Shown here one piece after another: positions 25,382 through 34,342 of a stretch of DNA of 64,000 bases; the first letter of the stretch is position 1, and every line of letters starts with the position of its first letter. Source of the stretch: JALQTD01 sp036825655 (GTDB lineage: Bacteria; Bacteroidota; Bacteroidia; Flavobacteriales_D; Sanyastnellaceae); contig DAISXU010000002.1 in assembly GCA_036825655.1 (NCBI GenBank), forward strand, positions 1-64,000, in the 5' to 3' direction. A model generated the notes under the pieces. The model saw only the letters and a list, made by a program, of their open reading frames with translations, did no database searches and was not told the origin of the DNA. Position numbers and translations under genes: made by a program.

Positions 25382-27982
25382 TCAATCGCAGCGTTTGCAA
25401 GGAAGAACTACCCGATGCGGACCAGCGCTTGGGTCTGGAAGCGGGGAGGTGCTTCCTGCAGTATTCATGCATCCCTTGCTGTTGGAGAATCCGATGATGC
25501 TGTAGATCTCCGATGGCATGACGGCCGCGCCATGGACCAAGGTAGCCGTTTCGCCATTCGCCAAATGGATGGTGATGGGGTTTCCATAGTCGTGATCGAA
25601 AGTTACTTCCATGACACCGTCATTTGCATTAGGTGATGAAGCTACCTCGATGCTGATGTCACTTGTTCGTACAGGGTAAGCATATTCGAAAACAGGTATT
25701 TTCAAGAAGGCTGTAGCTCCATTGGTAACGCTTATGCTGAGGGTGTCTCCTCCAGCCCCAGTCCCAGAAAAGTCGATGCTCAAAATGGAAGCGTTCAATG
25801 AGGCACTCGCAAATCCGGATAGGTTCTCAGCCATGCCGTATGAGGATCCGGCTCCTAAGGAGTGCAAGGTGTCCAAATCCAGCTCCAAAGCATCTGCTGA
25901 AAGGCAAACCTTTATGGAATCCAACGCAATGATGGAAGCAGAAGAGGCGTAGGTGCAAGCGGCATTTCCAGGATCGTTGTAATTGTTCGCACCAACATCC
26001 GTGCAGTTGTCTGAGCAATCCGCAATGGAATCGCCATCCACGTCTGCGTCGGATGTTCCACAGCCGCAGGTGCCGGGCGCTGTTTTGTTGACGTCGTCAG
26101 GGCAGAGGTCACCAGCCGCAGCCACATAACCGCTGGGTTGTGTGCAATTGGATATAAAATCGTTGGGGTCACCAGCTCCATCGCTGTCGGTGTCTGCATA
26201 CCAGGTGGAGGTGTAAGTGCAAGCGGCATTTCCAAGATCGTCGTAATTGCAGGCCGTGTTGTCGGTGCAATTGTCTGAAGCATCGCACAAGCCATCTGCA
26301 TCGTTGTCGATTTCGGCATTCCCGCAGCCACATGTGCCAGGTGCTGTTTTGTTGACATCGTCAGGGCAGAGGTCACCAGCTGCAGCCACATAACCGCTGG
26401 GTTGCGTGCAATTGGACATAAAATCGTTGGGATCACCAGCTCCATCGCTGTCGGTGTCTGCATACCAGGTGGAGGCGTACGTGCATGCTCCATTGCCTGC
26501 GTCGTTGTAGTTGCAGGCGGTGTTGTCATTGCAGTTGTCATTGCAGTCTGAAATTCCGTCGGAATCAGCATCAACGTCAGCCGTTCCACAACCGCAATCT
26601 CCGGGAAGGTACTTGTTTGAATCGTTGGGGCATTGATCACCCGGACCGGCAACGTATCCAGCGGGCGCAGTGCAATCGGATAGGGTGCTGTTTGCATCGC
26701 CTACGCCGTCGGCATCGGAATCTTCATACCACGTGGCGGGCAAAATACAAGCTCCGTTTCCAGCTTCGTCATAATTGCATGCTGAGGTGTTGGTGCAGTT
26801 ATCGGATGAATCACACAGGCCGTCGCTGTCAACGTCGGTGTCTACTGCTCCGCAACCACAGAGACTTGGTGAGGTTTTGTTGGCATCTGAATCACAGAAA
26901 TCACCAGCCGTTGCAACATAACCCGTGGGCTGGGTGCAGCTCGATTGAGTGGTATTCGGGTCTCCATCTCCATCTCCGTCCCCATCTGCATACCATGTGC
27001 TGGCATAAGTGCAGTCAGCAGCAGTGGAGGCGGAGGAATCGTAATTGCAGGCTACGGGGTCATTGCAATTGGTGACGGGTGGCAAGGCTCCTGCCTCGAA
27101 ATTTGAAATCGGGGTGTTTTCAACCAGTGAAATGAACGCATCATCTTCATCGGGGAAGGTGTCGTCATCCACTCCACCGATGTCACTTGCTGAGCCACCG
27201 AGGGCGGAATTTGGAGACGAAGAAGTAGCAAAGACTAAGCGCAGCGGTGTAGTCGCATCAAAGCCAATTGGGAATGAACTGATATCAATGTAGAAGTCAA
27301 TGAAGACCGGGTCTTGCGTTGTACAATTTGAATATTGGGCATAAGACCTTTGATTCCGTGCACCTTCCGCATAGGACGCCAGTGTTGAGGTGGAAGACAA
27401 GGTGTTGACGTCTAGCAAGTTCACGCCAGACCCCGCACCTCCAGACCCGTAGATGATTTCCAATTCGAACCCGGGGTTACCAGCTACTGCGTCTGGGTCG
27501 GCATTGGCCCCTGTAAAACCTATTTTTCCATCCAAATCGATTAGGAAGCTGTAGCCAAACGCGCCAGTAGGATTTCTCGCAACGCGCATTCGGAGGATGA
27601 GCTGTTCATTGCGATTGGCAGGATCCGTATCCGGATCCACTAACCTAAAGTAGGCGGCGTGTTGATTCGTGTTAGGGTTGTCGACGATTTCTGTCGAACC
27701 ACAATTTGATCCAGTTCGCAAATCTGCCGTTGGCTCGCCTTCGAGGTGCCAAACCACATTCCAATCAGCACCTTCAAACTCATCAATTTCATCCAGATTT
27801 GAAGCGGAAAAAGCGGCCCCTGTGCTGGAGATGTATCCATCACCATTGGGGTCTAATGGATTCCCCACGGTGCTGCAAACACTAAATATTTGCCCTGGTG
27901 TTTGAGCAGAAGCGGACAAATTTCCAAGTAGGCCTAAGCTCAATAATGCAAATGAGAAAGGGAAGTTTTGAAAAATCGGCAT
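25382..27982 (-). CDS. Secreted protein with four 88-residue thrombospondin-3-like repeats
   Basis: An 866-residue secreted protein; signal peptide from ATG 27982 ('IFQNFPFSFALLSLGLLGNL'). The first 300 residues form a beta-rich domain ('FGYSFLIDLDGKIGF', 'VFIDFYIDISSFPIGF') that occurs in other Bacteroidota surface proteins. Then come four tandem 88-residue units rich in Asp and Cys ('WYADTDSDGAGDPND', 'CPDDVNKTAPGTCGCG', 'DNDADGLCDASDNCTDN'), like calcium-binding thrombospondin type 3 repeats. A C-terminal domain of about 150 residues follows. No catalytic motif is seen. A calcium-stiffened stalk or adhesin is a reasonable inference. Confidence 0.75.
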   Translation of the reverse strand: MPIFQNFPFSFALLSLGLLGNLSASAQTPGQIFSVCSTVGNPLDPNGDGYISSTGAAFSASNLDEIDEFEGADWNVVWHLEGEPTADLRTGSNCGSTEIVDNPNTNQHAAYFRLVDPDTDPANRNEQLILRMRVARNPTGAFGYSFLIDLDGKIGFTGANADPDAVAGNPGFELEIIYGSGGAGSGVNLLDVNTLSSTSTLASYAEGARNQRSYAQYSNCTTQDPVFIDFYIDISSFPIGFDATTPLRLVFATSSSPNSALGGSASDIGGVDDDTFPDEDDAFISLVENTPISNFEAGALPPVTNCNDPVACNYDSSASTAADCTYASTWYADGDGDGDGDPNTTQSSCTQPTGYVATAGDFCDSDANKTSPSLCGCGAVDTDVDSDGLCDSSDNCTNTSACNYDEAGNGACILPATWYEDSDADGVGDANSTLSDCTAPAGYVAGPGDQCPNDSNKYLPGDCGCGTADVDADSDGISDCNDNCNDNTACNYNDAGNGACTYASTWYADTDSDGAGDPNDFMSNCTQPSGYVAAAGDLCPDDVNKTAPGTCGCGNAEIDNDADGLCDASDNCTDNTACNYDDLGNAACTYTSTWYADTDSDGAGDPNDFISNCTQPSGYVAAAGDLCPDDVNKTAPGTCGCGTSDADVDGDSIADCSDNCTDVGANNYNDPGNAACTYASSASIIALDSIKVCLSADALELDLDTLHSLGAGSSYGMAENLSGFASASLNASILSIDFSGTGAGGDTLSISVTNGATAFLKIPVFEYAYPVRTSDISIEVASSPNANDGVMEVTFDHDYGNPITIHLANGETATLVHGAAVMPSEIYSIIGFSNSKGCMNTAGSTSPLPDPSAGPHRVVLPCKRCD
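25958..27013 (-). repeat. Tandem array of four 264-bp units inside the secreted repeat protein
   Basis: The coding period is exactly 264 bp: the first Cys codon of unit one (27011-27013) and the one after unit four (25955-25957) are 1056 bp apart. Copies at 26079-26211 and 26343-26475 differ at only about five positions in 133, all transitions, four of them synonymous (one Ile/Met). The two outer units are more diverged. Confidence 0.85.
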
Positions 27983-28169
27983 CCGTAATTCGAGTTGGAT
28001 TAAACATGTAAAAATATGCAAAATAGCATCGTTCATCGATGGTTAATCCAAATTGATACGCCATGTTCACGAACCTCTTTGCCGAAGCAGAGATTTGGAG
28101 GCAATCGACTCCATGGAATACCTGATTCGTGCGAGGGCTTGTTTGGGAATCACACCCTAAATTTGTTGC

Positions 28170-28400
28170 ATGTTGACTCGTCTATCCGACATGAAGCCCA
28201 TGCAGCGCGGCACCATCCGAAGCGTTGAGCGCCCTGAGGCTGTTCAAGCACTTATAGAGATGGGTTGTTGCTTAGGAGAGGGTGTGAAGGTGGCCCATGT
28301 AACTCCAGCTCAGGGCCCGATGGCCATTTTCAGCGGAGGACGCAAAATTGCTCTTCGGAAGGAGGCTGCCGAGTCCCTTTGGATTGAGTTGGCTGAGTAA
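28170..28400 (+). CDS. feoA: FeoA-like ferrous iron transport protein
   Basis: A 76-residue single-domain FeoA protein, an SH3-like fold that helps the FeoB ferrous iron permease. 'RLSDMKPMQRGTIRSV' matches the typical N-terminus, 'IEMGCCLGEGVKV' the middle strand and 'GRKIALRKEAAESLWIE' the C-terminus. The ATG at 28170 is preferred since it includes the LSD segment; an ATG at 28191 is possible, and a TAAATTTG element at 28158-28165 would fit that later start better. Unusually it faces feoB, the two stops lying 7 bp apart. Confidence 0.85.
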   Translation: MLTRLSDMKPMQRGTIRSVERPEAVQALIEMGCCLGEGVKVAHVTPAQGPMAIFSGGRKIALRKEAAESLWIELAE

Positions 28401-28415
28401 GTCGGACTCAGCCAA
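28389..28415. terminator. Hairpin joining the feoA and feoB stop codons
   Basis: A perfect 10-bp inverted repeat, TTGGCTGAGT (28389-28398) and ACTCAGCCAA (28406-28415), with a 7-base loop. It includes the last codons of both convergent genes. There is no T-run, so it may stabilise 3' ends rather than terminate by itself. Confidence 0.6.
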
Positions 28416-30489
28416 AGATTTGAAACGCCAAGAGCGCCATGCCATAGGCAATCAATGAGAAGCCGATTGCCTGAGCAATCGCCCAGAACCAACTTTTCAA
28501 TTCCCGTTGCACCACAGCCACCGTGCTCATGCATTGCATAGCAAACATGTAAAACAACATCAGGGAGAGGGCAGAAGCAGAATTGAGTAAGGGTTTTCCT
28601 GTATGTGGATTGATGACTTCACCCAAGTGCGTCTTCAATGAGTCGATGTTGCCAGAATGGGCATCGTCATGAGGGTACAAGGTGCTCAGGGTCCCAACAA
28701 AAACTTCTCGGGCTGCGAACGAGGTTAAAATGGCTATGCCCATTCGGCCATCGTAGCCCAATGGACGAAAAATGGGCTCAACCCAACGGCCCAGGTGACC
28801 GACGTAGGATGCTTCGAGCAAGGCAGACTCCCGCTGGTTTTCAGGTGCTTCACGCGCCTCATTCATCGCATCAGTTGGCCCAAACCGCGCCAAACCCCAA
28901 AGCACCATCGAAACGACGATGATGACTTGTCCAGCAGAACTGATAAAAGTCCAGCCCTTGGAGAGCATCTCTTGACCCACTTGCCTTGCATTCGGCCATC
29001 GGTATACAGGCCATTCCAAGGTGAATCCTCCCTCTGTGCGACGAGGCAAGGCACGGTGCATGATCCAGGCCAAAGCCAAAGCTGCGAGCGTGCTCGTGAT
29101 GTAAATTCCAAAGAGAAACAACCCCTGTTGGTTGAATACCCCAAAAACTTGCTCATTGGGAACCACAAATCCAATGAGAAAAGCATAAACCGGCAGCCGT
29201 GCACTGCAAGTCATCAGCGGAGTGATCAGAATGGTCAGCAAACGTTCTCGTCGGCCAGGAATAGAACGAGCAGCCATGACCGCAGGAACGGCACAAGCCA
29301 ATCCACCTACCAAAGGCACGATGGAACGCCCGTTGAGGCCAATGCGCTGCAAAAACCGGTCTCCCAAGAATCCTACCCGTGCCATGTAGCCGGTGGATTC
29401 TAAGGCAGTGGTTAAGCCAAAGAGAATCATGATTTGCGGAACGAATACCACAATTCCTGCAATGCCACTGAGCAAACCGTCCACCAACAGACTGCTCCAC
29501 CAAGACTCGGGCAACAGTGAATTCAATCGGTTGATCAACGAACTGAACGCCCCATCCACCCATTCCATTGGCAAAGCGGACCAGGCATAGACCGCCTGGA
29601 AGATTCCAAAAAACACAGCACCTAGGATGATGTTGCCCCAGAAGGGGTGTGTGAGGATGGCATCAACCTGATTGGTTAAGAGTGACTTCGCTGCCTCTTC
29701 GGGATCTGGTTCGTTGGATTTGTCACCCAAGGCGGATTTCAAAATGGGCCTCAGACGTTCCATGCGCATTCCTGCCTCACTGAGTTGCAATGCAGCTGAA
29801 GAAGGTACCGATCCTTGGGCGTCGCGCAGTGTTTTTTTCGCTTCAGCCAGCGCATTCTTGCCGGACTCATCCCAGCCATTGGGTGCTTCGCCGCGGCGCA
29901 GGAGGTGAATGGCCTGGCCTCTGCTCAGATGAGGCGAATGGGCCATGAGTTGACCGATGCCCTCTTCCCAATCACTGCCCGATTCCAATGCAATGAAAGG
30001 TTGCGCCAAGCTTCTTGCTTCCAAGCTGCGCAGCACCGTCCAGAATCCCCGGACATCGCCAGTGACCGCATTGATGGTAAGCACAGGAATGCCCATTCCT
30101 TTTTCGAGCGGCTGGGTTTGGTAATCCGAACGGTCTGTTTCATTGATCACCAGCACGGCCTTGAATCCCCAGTCCAGGATTTGGCTTACGAGAAACAAAC
30201 TGCTCCTCAATTGAGCCGCCTCGACCACACACAAAACCACATCTGGATGATCTGGATGATCGGCATTGAGCAATACCTCCTGGGTAATTCGCTCATCAGG
30301 CGCATTCGCATGCAGGCTGTACGTTCCGGGCAGATCGACAAGTTCCACCTCGCGTTCGAAACGAACCGTTGCCTTACTGGAATCCACGGTTACCCCTGGC
30401 ATGTTGCCCACTTTTCCGCGCGCCCCAGTCAGCCGATTGAAGAGGGTGGTCTTGCCACAATTGGGGTTGCCGAGTAACGCGAATTTCAT
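28408..30489 (-). CDS. feoB: Ferrous iron transporter FeoB
   Basis: A 693-residue inner-membrane Fe(II) permease with an N-terminal G domain. G1 is 'GNPNCGKTT' (7-15), G3 'DLPGTYSL' (52-59) and the G4 position reads Asn116-Glu-Thr-Asp119, where NMxD or NKxD is usual. A helical spacer follows and then the membrane part with the two gate motifs 'MILFGLTTALESTGYMAR' and 'ILTSFAAREVFVGTLSTLY'. Length is close to normal for the family. feoA lies opposite, tail to tail, rather than upstream in the same operon. Iron control is expected but no operator was found before the start. Confidence 0.93.
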   Translation of the reverse strand: MKFALLGNPNCGKTTLFNRLTGARGKVGNMPGVTVDSSKATVRFEREVELVDLPGTYSLHANAPDERITQEVLLNADHPDHPDVVLCVVEAAQLRSSLFLVSQILDWGFKAVLVINETDRSDYQTQPLEKGMGIPVLTINAVTGDVRGFWTVLRSLEARSLAQPFIALESGSDWEEGIGQLMAHSPHLSRGQAIHLLRRGEAPNGWDESGKNALAEAKKTLRDAQGSVPSSAALQLSEAGMRMERLRPILKSALGDKSNEPDPEEAAKSLLTNQVDAILTHPFWGNIILGAVFFGIFQAVYAWSALPMEWVDGAFSSLINRLNSLLPESWWSSLLVDGLLSGIAGIVVFVPQIMILFGLTTALESTGYMARVGFLGDRFLQRIGLNGRSIVPLVGGLACAVPAVMAARSIPGRRERLLTILITPLMTCSARLPVYAFLIGFVVPNEQVFGVFNQQGLFLFGIYITSTLAALALAWIMHRALPRRTEGGFTLEWPVYRWPNARQVGQEMLSKGWTFISSAGQVIIVVSMVLWGLARFGPTDAMNEAREAPENQRESALLEASYVGHLGRWVEPIFRPLGYDGRMGIAILTSFAAREVFVGTLSTLYPHDDAHSGNIDSLKTHLGEVINPHTGKPLLNSASALSLMLFYMFAMQCMSTVAVVQRELKSWFWAIAQAIGFSLIAYGMALLAFQIFG

Positions 30490-30550
30490 GGGGTTGCAAA
30501 CTTCGGCTCTAAGGCTTGAGTGAACAATACCTCAATCGAGTGAATTGGAA

Positions 30551-31753
30551 TCAATTGCGCACGATCCAGTTCGCAGGATCAACGGGCCTCTTCGTTGTGC
30601 CCTCGATGTGCCAAATTTCAAAGTGAACCGTTGCCGAGCCATCTACCGCTCGGGATTTCCCAAGCGTGGTACCGCGAGTAACTTCAGTTCCTTTTGCTAG
30701 GGTCACCTCATTCAAGTTGCTGTAAACTGTTCGATACGCCCCGTGGGAAAGGATGATGGTGGTGCCAGAACCGGGGATTGGAAATACGCTGGAAATTTTT
30801 CCATCGAAGATGGCTTGAACGGAGGCTCCTGGGTCGGTGGCCAGGTCGATTCCGTTGTTGTCGAATGTGATGCCAGGAAGAGTCGGGTGGTTTTGCCGAC
30901 CAAATCGTGTGGTGATGACTCCCCTTGTAACTGGCCAAGGAAGGGTGGATTGGTTGCGCTCAAACGCCTCGGAAACTACTCGACCTGCGGGGGTAAGGGC
31001 AAATTCGCCTGAAGAGGATGCTCGTTCCGCTGCGAGTTCTGCCTCGATCAATCTGCTGATTTCGGCATTCAACCTCTGACGTTCCTGCTCGGCCTTTTGT
31101 TGTTCTGATCGCAGCCGGTTTTCCTCGCCTTTGAGTTGGTTGACCAACCGCTCTCGTTCGGACCGATCTCCTGCCAAACGATCCCGCTCAGCTGCAATGT
31201 CCTCCAAAACGCGCTGGGTTTCAAGCCGCTCAGAATCCAGTGCAGCTCGAGTGACTGAGAGTTCTTTTTGGGACGATTCAATGGCCTCGACTTGATTTTT
31301 TCTGAGTTTAGAATACGACTGCAACAGCTGGTACCGCAGCGCGGCTTGGCTGAAGGACTCGGCTGCGAACAGGTAGAGCATGGGATTTTGAGACAACCGC
31401 ATGCGATAGGCTTGGGCGACCATTCGGGCATATTCATCCCGCAAGGCTGCGATGTGACCTTCCAACGACCTGATCTCCGAGTCTGTTCCAGCCATCCTTC
31501 GTTCGATGGACCGGAGTTCTTGCCGGTGGTGGCGGATGAGTTCTTCTCGCAAGGCGATTCGATTTTCCACCAAGCGGAGTTGTGAGACGGCATTGGTGCG
31601 ATTTTCGCGTGTTGCTCCAAGCAGCCTTTCTGTGGTTGCCAATTGTGCCGTAATGGCGTCTCGTTGCCGCTGCAATTCGGCCTTGGATTGGCCCCAAACC
31701 CCAGTGGATCCAAGCAGTAAAAGGCCAAGCAGGTAGAGCTTAAAACGAATCAC
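30551..31753 (-). CDS. EnvC-like murein hydrolase activator (degenerate M23)
   Basis: A 400-residue periplasmic protein with a signal peptide, a long coiled coil (about 20-255) and a C-terminal LytM/M23 domain. The zinc site is incomplete: 'NNGIDLA' has Asn in place of the first His of HxGxD, and 'TVHFEIW' lacks the first His of HxH. As in E. coli EnvC, this points to an amidase activator in cell division rather than a protease. I take the GTG at 31753 as start, as it leads into 'KLYLLGLLLLGS'; it overlaps the upstream gene by 14 bp. An ATG at 31858 would add an unlikely 35 residues. Confidence 0.82.
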   Translation of the reverse strand: MIRFKLYLLGLLLLGSTGVWGQSKAELQRQRDAITAQLATTERLLGATRENRTNAVSQLRLVENRIALREELIRHHRQELRSIERRMAGTDSEIRSLEGHIAALRDEYARMVAQAYRMRLSQNPMLYLFAAESFSQAALRYQLLQSYSKLRKNQVEAIESSQKELSVTRAALDSERLETQRVLEDIAAERDRLAGDRSERERLVNQLKGEENRLRSEQQKAEQERQRLNAEISRLIEAELAAERASSSGEFALTPAGRVVSEAFERNQSTLPWPVTRGVITTRFGRQNHPTLPGITFDNNGIDLATDPGASVQAIFDGKISSVFPIPGSGTTIILSHGAYRTVYSNLNEVTLAKGTEVTRGTTLGKSRAVDGSATVHFEIWHIEGTTKRPVDPANWIVRN

Positions 31754-32645
31754 GTCGGTCCATTTCTTCTGGCACTTCGAACGGGAAGTCGTAGGCCTTG
31801 TTGATGCGCGTTCTCCCCACATCCAAACGTACGGAGAATGCGCCTTGAGGTGTTTCAATCAGCACTTCAATTTGGCCTGGCAACCGACCTCCATCTGTGG
31901 TGTTGAAATCGCTGCGTGTAATGGTCACAAATCGCTGGTAATACAAGTCATCGAAGACATCTCGCACCGGATCAAAACTCAGTCCGTCAAACCAATGCCG
32001 CTTGATGAGCAAGTCATCTTCATCGGTCCGTTCACGCAGGCGCTCGTATGCCCGGGCATTGAGCTGAACGGTCAATGAATCGTCTGGTGAAAGGTCCTTG
32101 TCATCCAATCCCACCACGCGTTTGGTTCTGCGCTTGTACTTGGAGATCAGCACGTATTCACGGCCATCAATGCGGCTCATGAATTTATCGTTCTCTAAGT
32201 CCAAACCCATGGGCCTGCCCACCAATACATCTTGGAAGTCACTGAAGCTCAGGGGGGTATCCAACCAATCTGTGACCGCCGCATAATCTCCCGCGTAATG
32301 AAAGCGGTTGTTGGGAACTTTGCTGATCAAAAATGCGCTGTCCGGGGTCAGCATCAATCGGGCCACCTCAACCCCTAAAGCAGGGCTAATGCTGATCCAG
32401 ATGACGCTGTCGCGTGACATGCGCACCGTTGCACTGAAGGAACCACTCCGTTCGCTTGATTCCACCTCAGCATCCACTTTCATGGCCAGCCATTCCCAGT
32501 CCATGGCCGTAGCATCGTACTGGGTGAGGATGGCATTGGGGCTCTGGTTTTTCAAGGGTTTGCCTTGTGCCAACCTCCGTGCATTGGAGCAACCTGCTGC
32601 AAGCAGGAGCACCATTGTTCCCATGAAAAGTACGGTTGGTTTCAT
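31740..32645 (-). CDS. DUF4292 lipoprotein
   Basis: A 301-residue lipoprotein ('MKPTVLFMGTMVLLLAAGC') of the DUF4292 family common in Bacteroidota. The middle ('RMSRDSVIWISISPALGVEV', 'LLTPDSAFLISKVPNNRFHY' split) recalls LolA/outer-membrane lipoprotein-sorting-like folds. Its start overlaps the TPR gene stop by ATGA and its end overlaps the EnvC-like gene by 14 bp. The set TPR, DUF4292, EnvC is typical for the phylum and suggests an envelope assembly or division role, which is inference. Confidence 0.82.
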   Translation of the reverse strand: MKPTVLFMGTMVLLLAAGCSNARRLAQGKPLKNQSPNAILTQYDATAMDWEWLAMKVDAEVESSERSGSFSATVRMSRDSVIWISISPALGVEVARLMLTPDSAFLISKVPNNRFHYAGDYAAVTDWLDTPLSFSDFQDVLVGRPMGLDLENDKFMSRIDGREYVLISKYKRRTKRVVGLDDKDLSPDDSLTVQLNARAYERLRERTDEDDLLIKRHWFDGLSFDPVRDVFDDLYYQRFVTITRSDFNTTDGGRLPGQIEVLIETPQGAFSVRLDVGRTRINKAYDFPFEVPEEMDRRDSF

Positions 32646-34342
32646 GAGGTTCGGTTGATTTTCTCGTCCATCCGATCCTTGTTCGCACCGAGTTCCTTGG
32701 CACGCGTCCATGCTTCCTTCGCCGTGGTGTCATTTCCCGCGGCTTCGTGGATGTCCCCAGCATTTTCCCACATGCCAGCGCTGCCTCCATTGGCATCGGA
32801 GGCCAAGGCCCTGGTGATCCACTCGATTGCGCCTTCATGATCTCCCATAAGGTGGAGCACCCAAGCGTATGTATCCTCGAATATCGCCACTCCAGGTTGC
32901 AATTTCACGGCCCGTTGAATGGCAGTTAGCGCCCGATCCAATTCCACGCCGGCTTGCGCGAGGTACCAAGCTTGGTTGTTCCAAATCGTTGCGTTGGTGG
33001 GCTCCATCTCCAGCAACAAATCGTATTGCTCAGCCGCCAACAGGGGTTTCCCAGCGGCGTTCAAGGCATCTCCTAAGGCCACGCGAATCCTGAATTCCAG
33101 GGAAGGGTCATCGAACACCGAATAGTCCAGCGCCGATTCGCAATGGTGTATGGCGAGCTCTGGATTGCCCAAAGCCTTGGCGGCAATCCCCGCTTGGAGC
33201 AACAGCTCGGGTTGGGTTGGGAACCGCACAATGGCCTTTTCAGCATCTGCTCTCAAGGCTTCCCAGTCTTGCATCATCGCATCGAGCTGGACCAACCTTT
33301 TCCAGGCGCCAACGCGCTGGGGCTCTTGCTCCACGGCACGCTTCAGCAGCTCAAGTGCTTTGGCCGTGTCGTCGTCTTTCAGGGCTACCTCAGCAGCCAT
33401 CATGAGCATTTCGGCATTCCCGGGCTTTGCGCTCAATGCTGCGGCCAACAGGGGGCGCAATGGCGCTGAAACCGTTGGGCTATAGATGAACTGCATGTAG
33501 TAGTTCAGGACGTTGAGCATTTCCTCTGCAGACACTTCGTCCGATGCAAAAGCTTTGGTGTAGTACTCAACAGCCTTTCGGTCATTCTGTTCATTCAAAT
33601 ACCAATCACCCAACTCAAATTGGACTCGCCCATTGTAAGGGTCAAGTTCCTCAGCTGACTTCAATGCATCCAAAGCCTCCCAGGGCTGGTCGAGGTCCAA
33701 GAGAAGGGAACCTAAATAAGCTCTGAATTCGATGACATTGGGGAAGGCCGCGACCATCCCTTGCAAGGTCTCCAAAATCTTCTTTGTGTCCCCTTGTTTT
33801 CCAATCAAACCCAACCGTGCGTAGGAGACGTCTGAATCCTTTGCGGATGTAGTTTCAAACACATCACACACCCGGATGCCCGCCTCCAACATGCCTGCCT
33901 CTCGGCAATCATCAACCCAGTTCAAGGCGTAGTCAATGTCTCCCTTTCGGGATTCGATCAATGGCAGGATGTCGGCCAGCGCATCCTTCTCGTTTCCGAG
34001 CGCGAGGTGAGTCAGGGCGCGATAGTGGTGCATCCACGGATCTTCACTCCCCAAGTTCAACGCGTGGTTGAAATGAACCAATGCCGCGGAGAATCGCTCC
34101 GCATCGTAGTCGATTTTTCCGAGTTGAAAGGGAATGGCGGGCTCATCAGGCTCGAGCGCTGAGCATCGGATTAGCGCGGAGTAAGCTTCTTCAAAATCGC
34201 CTTTGGCCAAGTCACGTTGAGCATCAAACCACTCCCGCTGGAATGCCTCTGGATAAGGGGGTAAATCAGCCAGGTCTCGGCTACTGCCGCAACCCAAGCC
34301 CATTAATACAGCCCCTAACCCAAGTGCAATCGCTTTTTTCAT
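32642..34342 (-). CDS. TPR-repeat lipoprotein
   Basis: A 566-residue lipoprotein; lipobox 'LGC' at Cys18 in 'AVLMGLGCGSS'. The mature part is almost wholly tetratricopeptide repeats from about residue 40 to 545, for example 'AIPFQLGKIDYDAERFSAAL', 'VQFELGDWYLNEQNDRKAV' and 'AWVLHLMGDHEGAIEWI'. TPR proteins are scaffolds for protein partners; here it presumably works in the periplasm or at the outer membrane. Coupled by ATGA overlaps to the nucleotidyltransferase upstream and DUF4292 downstream. No catalytic residue is expected. Confidence 0.87.
   Translation of the reverse strand: MKKAIALGLGAVLMGLGCGSSRDLADLPPYPEAFQREWFDAQRDLAKGDFEEAYSALIRCSALEPDEPAIPFQLGKIDYDAERFSAALVHFNHALNLGSEDPWMHHYRALTHLALGNEKDALADILPLIESRKGDIDYALNWVDDCREAGMLEAGIRVCDVFETTSAKDSDVSYARLGLIGKQGDTKKILETLQGMVAAFPNVIEFRAYLGSLLLDLDQPWEALDALKSAEELDPYNGRVQFELGDWYLNEQNDRKAVEYYTKAFASDEVSAEEMLNVLNYYMQFIYSPTVSAPLRPLLAAALSAKPGNAEMLMMAAEVALKDDDTAKALELLKRAVEQEPQRVGAWKRLVQLDAMMQDWEALRADAEKAIVRFPTQPELLLQAGIAAKALGNPELAIHHCESALDYSVFDDPSLEFRIRVALGDALNAAGKPLLAAEQYDLLLEMEPTNATIWNNQAWYLAQAGVELDRALTAIQRAVKLQPGVAIFEDTYAWVLHLMGDHEGAIEWITRALASDANGGSAGMWENAGDIHEAAGNDTTAKEAWTRAKELGANKDRMDEKINRTS

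Noticed and set aside
25958..27013. Regular repeats as a CRISPR-like array
   Set aside because: The 264-bp units are coding, in frame and not separated by unique spacers.
30551..31753. Active M23 peptidase
   Set aside because: Two zinc-ligand histidines are missing, so an activator role is more likely than protease activity.
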